Shown: positions 56,428 to 64,000 of the stretch, one piece after another
Layout of the letters: every line of letters starts with the position of its first letter
How positions within the stretch are numbered: the stretch's first letter is position 1
NCBI GenBank assembly: GCA_951802425.1
Contig: OX637803.1
Location: 2,666,001 to 2,730,000, forward strand
Direction: 5' to 3'
Length of the DNA: 64,000 nucleotides
From: Clavaria fumosa
Taxonomy: Eukaryota > Basidiomycota > Agaricomycetes > Agaricales > Clavariaceae
Position numbers and translations under genes: made by a program
Notes under the pieces: generated by a model
The model's database searches: none
Seen by the model: only the letters and a program-made list of their open reading frames with translations
Told to the model about the DNA's origin: nothing

Positions 56428-57114
56428 TCAGAGTCCAATCAGAGTCCAATATCAGGGAAATGGAGAAGCAGAAAGAGAAAGTAGGAACTTATGGGACTGT
56501 GATGGGACTGTGGCCTCAATGTATGTGTTGTGCCACCATATATATACATGTCCCTATTTATCAAACAGAAACAACACCTAAGACCCAAGTCAAAGGATAA
56601 GTCAAAACTCCAAATTCTGTTGGAGTCTGTCAGAGTTGGTCAGAGTTGGTCAGATGACATGGAGAATGTTGAGGATGATGAGGAAGGAAGCTCAGAGGAG
56701 TTCAGGATCAAGAGATGATAATATTCAAACTGAAGAACAGGGAAATACAGGTGGGATCTTATACTGCAAGGACAGAAGTATAGGAGTACTTTGAAACATA
56801 GTATATATCAAATTACTAGGAGAGTTTCACCACATGTGCCTGTGCAATTTTCATGGAACAAAGAAACAACAACAAAAGACAACTCCCATGGGTCATGTGT
56901 ATCCTCCCATTGGTTGACAGAATGAGGGGATGGAGGGAGAAGATTCTAGAACAAAGTCCAAAAGGTCTGAAGGATGGTGGAATGGAGTCTGAGGAAGGGG
57001 TGGAATGGAGGATGCAGAGTTATGGAGGAGTGGATTGGAGTTCACCAGAGTTGGTGTGGAGTCCAGAGTCTGGAGAGGGGATCATGCTTATGTGATTGGA
57101 ATGGGGTCATAACA
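56426..57114 (-). repeat. Gypsy C 3' LTR
   Basis: A 689-bp LTR reading TGTTATGACC to GACTCTGATA on the minus strand, followed inward by a polypurine tract (complement of TATCCCCCTCTTAAGG) like that of gypsy A. It contains TATATATACATG and is rich in TGGAGT and CAGAGT steps. Confidence 0.75.
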
Positions 57115-58575
57115 GTATCCCCCTCTTAAGGTTGAACCCCTGAGACCCTGTGGCCAAATTCCACATGAACATGTGTCTTCCATAATGAGTTAGCCTGGGA
57201 GTTTCATGGCATGTTGAGTGGAGTCTGAAATTTTTTTTGGGGGTCAAAAGGCTGCATGTGTTGCATTCCATTTTTTCTCTTCCTTAACCCATTACCATCA
57301 TCACTAGCCCCTAGCATGGGCAAAAATCTCTCAAACTTTTTTCTAAACAATGTTGTTGTTACCAACAATGCCTGGAGTGGGGTCCAGCTGCCCCTCCTGC
57401 CCTTGACCATGCCCTGTGGTCACTGTCCCCACACATCCATGTATGGAGGATGAGGATCCTGAGATTGCAGCCCTCACAAAGCAACTCAAGGCACTTCAAG
57501 AGAAGAAGGCACAGGAGGAGGAGGAACAGTGCAAGTGGGAGGAGGATGAGCAGCAGAAGAGAGGGGCAGTGGATCAAGTGCAGTGGGAGGAGGAGGAGTG
57601 GGCAAAGGCAGTGGAGGCAAAGTGGTGCATGGAGGAGATTGTGCAAGCACAGGGAGTGGGGTGGAAGCAGACTCTGATGCCAGAGTCCGAGGTGGTGCGA
57701 GGGGTACAGTATGCACTTGGTGCTGGCAGTTGTTGTTGGGCTGCGCATACCTGAGTGGAGGGCAGGGCACTTTGTGCATTGCCTGTGTGGGGGGTGAAGC
57801 AGAGTGGAAGAGACTCTGTGAGCAGAGGTGGAGAAGGCAGAGGCAGAGTGGGCGAGGTTGGCAAAGGCCACCCTTGACTTGGTGGCCTATGGCATGGCAG
57901 AGTTGGAGGAGTGGAGGAAGGAGGCAAGGATCAGAGGATCCTCCAAGAGTTTCTTATGGGGAAGCAGGGGACAGAGGCAGAGGAGAAAGTGGAGGGAGAG
58001 AAGATGGTGGTGGAGGTGGCAGAGTTGGAGAAGGGGAAGGAGATGGAGGTGAAGGCAGAGAAGGAGAAAGAGGCGGAGGAAGAGGAGGGGGAAGTAGAAG
58101 TGGAGTCCAGGCTCAAGGAGCACAAAGGAGTTTTACAAGTGTTGCCTGGCTTGCCCCCCTCCACCTCAAAATAAAAATAAAAATGTCTACATATTTATTT
58201 ATTGTTTCTTTTTTTCTTTTCTTCTTCTTTTTTCTTTTCTTTTATAAAAAATTTCTTTTATCTTGAACTTGAGTGAAAGTAAGCAGTGTGAAAATGGAAA
58301 ATGAAGTAAAGTGGAATGGAGAAACAGAAGAAAAGTTTGGAGTTGGACTTGATAAAAATAAGATCTAGAGTTTTGGAGTTTTTTGGAGAAGGATAAAAGT
58401 CTTATTTTGTTTTGGGGAAAGTGGAGAAGAGAGACAGAGAGACAGAGAGATGGAGAGAAGAATTATTTATTTATTTATTTGGAGAAGATGGAATAGAGAG
58501 ATGGAGTGGTATAGGAAAGAAATGTACATAAATAGAAAGAAGTAAAGATTTTCAGCATATTGGAGTAAGTGGAGT
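57115..58575 (+). pseudogene. Decayed antisense coiled-coil ORF between gypsy C pol and LTR
   Basis: On the plus strand, opposite to gypsy C, a frame from about 57,441 opens MEDEDPEIAALTKQLKALQE with a Glu/Lys-rich coiled coil. It reaches a region with GVQYALGAGSCCW and a stop, and continues after further stops with Glu/Lys-rich AELEKGKEMEVKAEKEKEAE ending at about 58,171. It resembles Agaricomycete proteins with a coiled coil around a Cys-rich block, with Cys codons lost by C-to-T change. Function is unknown. It may be gypsy cargo or a captured host gene. Confidence 0.4.
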
Positions 58576-58579
58576 AAGG

Positions 58580-59061
58580 TCTAAAGGGAATTGAGAGGTC
58601 TGGGCTTGTTTGGATAAGCATGATGGAAGTCTGAAATAGCCTTGGAGGTGTGTACAAGTTCTGTAGCTGGTAACCAAGATGTTTCCTCATTGGTCCCTTC
58701 ATATCTGGTCCACCACACCAAGTAAAGGAGTTTGCAGGTGTGACATTTGTTGATCTTGGAGTCAAGCACTTTGGAGATTTTGTGCTCAAGGTCTCTGTTG
58801 ATCCCCACCAGAGGTGGCAGAGGGACTATGTGATTGGAATTGTGTTTGGAGTTACAGGTTCCAGCATAGAAATGTGGAAGACAGGGTGGACTGCTTGCAT
58901 GGCTTCAGGGAGTCAGAGTATGAAGGAATGTGAGCCAGCCTTTCTGATGATCTCAAAAGGTCTGAGGAACCTTTCAGAGAGCTTCTGGGAGGGTCTGGTC
59001 ATACAGAAAAACTTTGCCTTAATGTAGACTTGGTTTCCAACCTTAAACTCTGGTGCTGGAG
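58580..59061 (-). pseudogene. pol: Gypsy C integrase C-terminus and chromodomain
   Basis: From 59,061 downward: FKVGNQVYIKAKFF, RPSQKLSERFLRPFEIIRKA, HPVFHISMLEP, a stop, and the chromodomain KVLDSKINKCHTCKLLYLVW with YEGTNEETSWLPATEL. This is the 3' end of a chromovirus polyprotein. Gypsy D begins at 59,062 and cuts it off from the rest. Confidence 0.85.
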
Positions 59062-59351
59062 TATCAGACTGGGTCTCACACAACTTAAGGGTAAGGTCAT
59101 GATGACAATACTAAGATAAGGGGAAAAGAGTACAAAAAAGGAAAAGGCGAAGTACTTATAGCAAACGCTTTGGCACTTGCCAGTGTTCCCATGCTTGGAC
59201 CCTCAGATCACGTGACATGCCCAGGCCTCTGGTCATGTGATCTTACAATTATGTAATCCCACCCCAGCCACAGGTCATGTGACCTTCCAACAACCCTCCC
59301 CAGTTTCTCCACAACTCCTCTTTGGGATGGCTTATGTAAGCAATCCTAACC
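59062..59351 (-). repeat. Gypsy D 3' LTR
   Basis: A 290-bp LTR aligned end to end with the gypsy A LTRs, with many C-to-T and G-to-A changes. Confidence 0.9.
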
Positions 59352-59362
59352 TCACCCCCCTC

Positions 59363-62300
59363 TTAAGGCTGGGCATCCTGACCAGCTAGCTTGGCTTTGT
59401 TGGGGTGGGCAAGGAAGAAGTCCTGGAGCAGCAACATTACATTAGTGAGGTTCCTACAGGGCTCCCAAGTGTTTTCCTCCACTGGGTATCCCAACCCTTT
59501 CACCAAGTACTTCACCCCATGCCCCACCTTCTTGACATCAAGGATTTCCTCCACATCATACTCCAGGTGGTCATTGGCAATTGTAGGGGGTGGAGGGGGA
59601 GGCAGGTTCTGAGAAGGGAAGGAAGGGGGATGGTATGGTGTCAACAACAGTTCATTGAAGACTCGGTGGATGCACCAGGCCCAGGGGAGCTTGAGGTGAT
59701 ACCCAGCAGGTCCCACCTTCTCCTTGACTGCGAAGGGGCCTGCCTGCTTGCTTGTTGTCAAGCTTTTTAGAGGGCTGGTTCATCTTTAAGTTCCTAGTGT
59801 CCAGCCAGACCAGATCTCCCTCAGAGTACTCCCAACTTGGGCACTTCCCCTTATTGTAGCTCTTCTTCATAGCTGCTGCCGCTTTCTCCATTGCCTCCTT
59901 GGCTGCTCTTCGGGACTCCATGAGCTTAGCCATCCACTCGTCTGCTGCTGGGTTTACCTCTGAAGGTGGATGGAGTCCCCCATTCCAAGGGTGTTGGCTG
60001 TAATCAAGGAAGAAAGGTGTCTGTCCCATTGCTGAGTGCTCACAATTGTTAAGAGCAAACTCTGCAGTGGACAGCCATTCAGCCCAGTCATCCTGGAGAT
60101 GGTCCATGTAAGCCCAGAGATAGATCTCCATCTCCTGGTTCGCCCATTCTGTCTGTCCATCGGTCTGTGGATGAAAGGCTGTACTTGGATTTGCCTTTAC
60201 CCAAGTCATGGAGTAGAACTCCTTCATGAAGCGGGACATGAACTGGGAGCCTCAGTCACTCACAACCTTGTGAGGGACTCCATGGTCACGAAACACTCAA
60301 TCCCAGAGGAGGCACACTGCTCCAAGTCCTGTGAGGTCAAGCCCAATTGCTTCAAGCAGTGTCTGTTTCATGAACTTGTCAACAATGACAAGGATGGCAT
60401 TATGTCCACAGGGGGAGGGGACCAACTATGTCCCATGAGATCACCAACCAGGGACCATCGGGAACAGGGTGTGGGCAGAGTGGGGCTGCACACTTGGTAT
60501 GGTCAGGCTTGGTCCACTGGCATGTCTCATACCCCTGAGCATACTGATCTGCATCCTTCACCATATCTGGCCACCAATACAGTCATCCACTGCTCCTTGG
60601 GACAAGCAATTTTTGGTGCAGATTTTACTCAATATTTGAGACTTCCACACAAAGTCTGGCATTTGGGCCCTATTCTACCTACTAAGGGCTAGAAGATAAC
60701 ATAATTTGAGACATAATCACATGTAAATTGCATGATATTGAAGCAGATCAGTGTGAAAAGTCCTTATCACCACAAATACTACTCCTTGGGACATGTCACA
60801 TCATGCTGCTTGCCGAGTTGCCGGTCCATCAATCATCATCACCGTCTGCCCCTTCATCCGATGTCTCCTCATTCTCGTTGGTGTCCTCGGCCACAAGCTT
60901 TGGTCGGCATGGGGCCTTTTCCAACCCACCAAAGTCTTTGAGTGCTGGTTTCTTCCATAAGCACAGCAGAACTGGGGACTTTAGTATGATATGGGACACC
61001 AGGAAGACAAATTTTCGAGATCCGTGTCCTCCTTCCAAAATAGGCATGTAACCTGTGATGTGACCTGACTCAGATAAAAGACTTCATGAGTTGGCCATGG
61101 CCAGTGGCCAGTGCCTTGTAGCACGCCCAAAGCAATAAAAATGAGACATTGGGGCAGTTCTTGCATGTGAGGGGGAATTTTTTAATTTTTTTCTAGCAGT
61201 AGTTGCTGTTGAAATATGTTTTGGACATCAAAAAGACAACAGATCTGTTTATGCCTTCAGATCTATCTACTCTGAGGGGACAAAAAAATTAAGACAGGTA
61301 GCAACAGCCTATTGAAAGGTTCACACAGATTTTCAGAACCTAAAGTGAAACATATCATGTGCAAGAAATCTTTGACCCAAGGAGTAGTGTTGTCCCAAGG
61401 AGTGGTGGATGACTGTAAGCCTTCACTAGTGCTGCTCTCAACTTCTGGGGCCCAGGGTGTCCTGCAGCAGGGAGGTCATGCTCAAATTTGAGGACAGCCT
61501 CACGAGCTCCCAGGGGGACCCAAGTGACTATCCCCTTTCACCAGAGTCCAGCACGATCTCGTGTCCACTCATCATCAAGCTCCTCTGGCTTCTGTATGTG
61601 TACCATGCTATTTTTCTGGAGTAGCATCTCCATTTCCAACATGAATGACACATGGACTTCTATTTCTGGGAAAACCTGCACTGGTGCATCCTCCTCCACC
61701 ATCTCTCCATAGTCTGGTCTCCAGGAGATTGCGTCTGCCTTTGTATTTGACTTGCCAGTGTGATACTTTATCTCAAAGTTGAAACACTGGAGCTCCCCAA
61801 CCCAACAGACCTGCCTCGGCTTCAACTTCTGAGGCTTCCAGAAGTACTGAAGGTTCGCATGGTCTGTCCAGATCTTGATCATCTCATCTGCTCCAATGAG
61901 GTATGCCCGCCACTCACAAAGTGCCCAAATCATGGCCAAGAACTCTTTGTCATACACATCATAGTTCTTTTCAGCTGCAGTGAGGGCCTTGGAGATGTAG
62001 TCCACAACTCTCCAGGTCCCATCCATCTGCTGCTGTGAAAGGACTCCACCAGTTGCCAAGTTACTTGCATCTGTCTCTACCTTCCATCTCCCTTTATCTT
62101 GTGGCAGAGCCAAGACCAGGGCCAATACGAGTGCCTGGCAGAGATCTCAGAAGGCTGCTTCCTCCTCCTCCTCCCATTTCCATGGAACCTTCCCAGTCAG
62201 CCAGAAGAGTGGCTTTGCCTGGGCAGAAAGATTTGGGATGTGCCAGCAGAGGTAGTTCAACATCCCATTGAATCTCTGGACATCCTTCACATTCCTAGGA

Positions 62301-63955
62301 TGTGGCCAATCTCGGACTGCCACACCCTTGGCTGGGTCATGCTCTAGCTGGTTGTCAGAGATCTTCATCCCCAGGAAGATGATCTCACTCTTCTCAAACT
62401 TGCATTTACTGAGTTTGAGACACAACCCATTCTCTCCAAACTTCCTCAAGACCCAATCCATCCAATACTGGTGTGTTGCCAAATCCTCTGCAAACACAAT
62501 GACATCATCCATGTATGCTCGGACATGCCCTCCTGCAATCTCCTCCCTCAGCACATGGTTCATGAAACATTGGAAGGTGGCTGGTGCATTCTGCAGTCTG
62601 AACCACATGACAGCTGTTTCAAAGAGTCCATGAGGTGTCAAGAATGCACAGTGGTGCTGGTGCTCTGGCCAGACCTGCATGGATGGGAAACCTCTCTTCA
62701 CATCAATCTTAGAGTAGATCGATGCTCCCTTAAGCACATCCACTGTGTCTCGGATGCGGGGGAGGGGGTACTTGTCCTTGATCAGGTGTGCATTTAGCCT
62801 CAAGTAGTTGATAATCAGCCACAGCTTGTCCTTCTCATGTTTGAAGAAGAAGGGGCTGGCATACAGGGATTTTGAGGGCCAGATTCGTCCAGAAGCAAGC
62901 TGCTTGTCCACCCAATGGTTCATCTCCACCATCTCCTCCCTCATCAGTGAGTATAGCTTGGAAGAGAGGTGCTCAGGGTCCTTTTTGAACTTGATCTTAA
63001 TATCAAAGTCCAGTCAGGAGTGGGGAAGTTCATCCCACTTTGCTTCACTAAAAACTGAAGGGTAGCAGCTGGGCCAATCAGGGGTAGGGCCAGAGTTGGG
63101 AAAACAGGTGTCCAGAATACTTGCAGATGCAAGGGTACTCATTTTTGGGGGTGCAGGGGCTTGAGGGGATGGAGAACACTGTGGGGGGCAGTGGGTAAGG
63201 CTCAGCTCTGCCTTCTTCCAGTCAATGTTGGGGTTGTGTCGCTTGAGCCAGTCATGCCCAAGGATGACCTTGTGGGTTTGGATCTTCCCTAGCAGGAAGT
63301 GGATCTGTTCATGATGGTCACCCATCATCACCAGCAGCTCGATTCCATACTGGATTTTACCCTCTCTATTCTGTGACCCATCCACATTGTACATTGTGAT
63401 TGGGTTCAGCAGGGGAGATGGTTCCAGTCCCACTCTTCTTGCCCACTCCAGGTCCATGAAGCAGTTGGTGCATCCTGAGTCGACAAGGGCCTTCATCATA
63501 GCCCCCTTGCCAGTGATGAGAGCCTCCAAGTGCACCTGGATGGCTAGCTCTTGTGGCACATGTTTCCCCACTTCTGGCTGCACCATGGTTGGGTGCTCTG
63601 CCAGCCTCACTTCCTCCTTCACCTCAGCCCCAATTTGGGTATGTCTCTGCTGCAAGATAGTATATCGGGGTATACTTGCAGCAGGCACAGGGATGGAAAG
63701 GGGGCTGGCACAGTCCTTCTCCCCAGCAGGAGCCCTCCTCTCTCTCTTGTACAGCTCCAGGCAGGCTCAAAGTTTCACAATCTCTTTCTCATATTCATCC
63801 ACCATTCGGGGGGCACATGGTACTGCCCAGGTTTGGGCCCTTGGGACCTGCAGATGGATATTGGGCAGGGGGCAGAATTGGACAGCATGGCCAGTCTGGT
63901 GGCATCGGAAACAATGCCTCTCATCAGCAGGGGCCCATCCTTGGGCCATGGCCAC
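59363..63955 (-). pseudogene. pol: Gypsy D gag-pol, decayed
   Basis: Frames at 63,767-63,955 (zinc knuckle CFRCHQTGHAVQFC), 63,014-63,688 (protease DSGCTNCF), 62,147-62,944 (RT; the YADD of gypsy A reads YMDD here), 61,538-62,125 (RNase H), 59,652-60,239 (integrase) and 59,363-59,761 (chromodomain) are separated by stops and frame changes. It retains about 26 bp in the RT that gypsy A has lost (near 62,765-62,790), so its block LIKDKYPLPRIRDTVDVL is complete. Many Arg codons became Trp, Gln, His or stop. It is inactive. Confidence 0.9.
60580..61415. mobile_element. MITE, Tc1/mariner-pogo type
   Basis: An 836-bp insert with 25-bp TIRs (CAGTCATCCACTGCTCCTTG at left, mirrored by CCAAGGAGTGGTGGATGACTG at right) and TA target duplications (60,578-60,579, 61,416-61,417). 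Gypsy A shows the empty site. CAGT ends and TA targets fit pogo/Fot1-like transposons. A minus-strand frame at 60,829-61,047 ends in an acidic tail (NENEETSDEGADGDDD) that may be the remnant of a transposase C-terminus. Confidence 0.88.
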
Positions 63956-64000
63956 ATCCAGAGGTCGCAGAAAGGTTGCGCCAGGTTGTGGTAGGGTTGC

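Larger units (their letters stand above)
59062..64000 (-). mobile_element. Ty3/gypsy chromovirus D (continues past window)
   Basis: The left LTR 59,062-59,351 (290 bp, TATCAGACTG to AATCCTAACC) and the interior correspond throughout to gypsy A, but nearly every difference is CG to TG or CA. The right LTR lies outside the window. It is inserted in gypsy C pol and carries a TA-flanked MITE at 60,580-61,415. Confidence 0.92.

Overview
The window is repeat-rich DNA from a basidiomycete fungus, most likely an Agaricomycete. The evidence is small GT-AG introns of about 45-90 bp, a fungal phenylalanine ammonia-lyase, a REV1 with fungal-type domain order, chromodomain Ty3 elements, Ty1/copia elements primed from a half initiator-tRNA site, a Plavaka-type transposase, a tyrosine-recombinase retrotransposon, and TpG/CpA-rich decay typical of CpG methylation. 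No bacterial features, rRNA, tRNA or CRISPR were seen.

Layout. (1) 1-2606 is a PAL pseudogene inside a segmental duplication whose second copy lies at about 53,820-56,427. (2) 2.7-21.1 kb is a clathrin heavy chain (CHC) pseudogene on the minus strand, rearranged and split by a four-level nest. A 1,025-bp TRIM element with identical 170-bp LTRs sits at 3,589-4,613. Copia A (4,841-19,219, 5-bp TSD) contains in its left LTR a 9.7-kb TA-flanked TIR element (4,903-14,619). That element carries a GCC minisatellite and a 5.6-kb gypsy (8,461-14,046). (3) 21.2-30.1 kb is a broken Plavaka transposase on the minus strand, split by copia C (22,143-27,240) and by a trinucleotide-rich insert (27.3-29.2 kb). 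(4) 30.15-37.88 kb is a divergent fungal gene of unknown function, split by copia B (31,922-36,879). (5) 38-40.9 kb is simple-sequence DNA. (6) 40.9-44.64 kb is REV1, the best preserved host gene. (7) 44.73-50.21 kb is a YR (DIRS/Ngaro-type) retrotransposon with an unusual terminal-repeat plan, itself carrying a 1,086-bp near-perfect palindromic element with a 9-bp TSD. (8) 50.2-53.5 kb holds tandem repeats, a CHS7-like gene fragment and a possible 69-aa acylated protein gene. (9) 53.5-56 kb is PAL copy 2. (10) 56.4-64 kb holds two further gypsy elements, the second inserted in the first, both heavily CpG-depleted, plus a pogo/mariner-type MITE.

Most of the sequence is transposons nested in one another and in a few host genes. 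Element borders were fixed by matching LTRs/TIRs and target-site duplications read directly from the sequence. Product names rest on motif recognition from memory of the families, without database searches. The strongest leads are the hybrid terminal repeats of the YR element, the recurring intron-like module in the trinucleotide-rich inserts, the Plavaka/unknown-gene divergent pair, and the CpG-specific decay that accounts for every premature stop in copia A and copia B.
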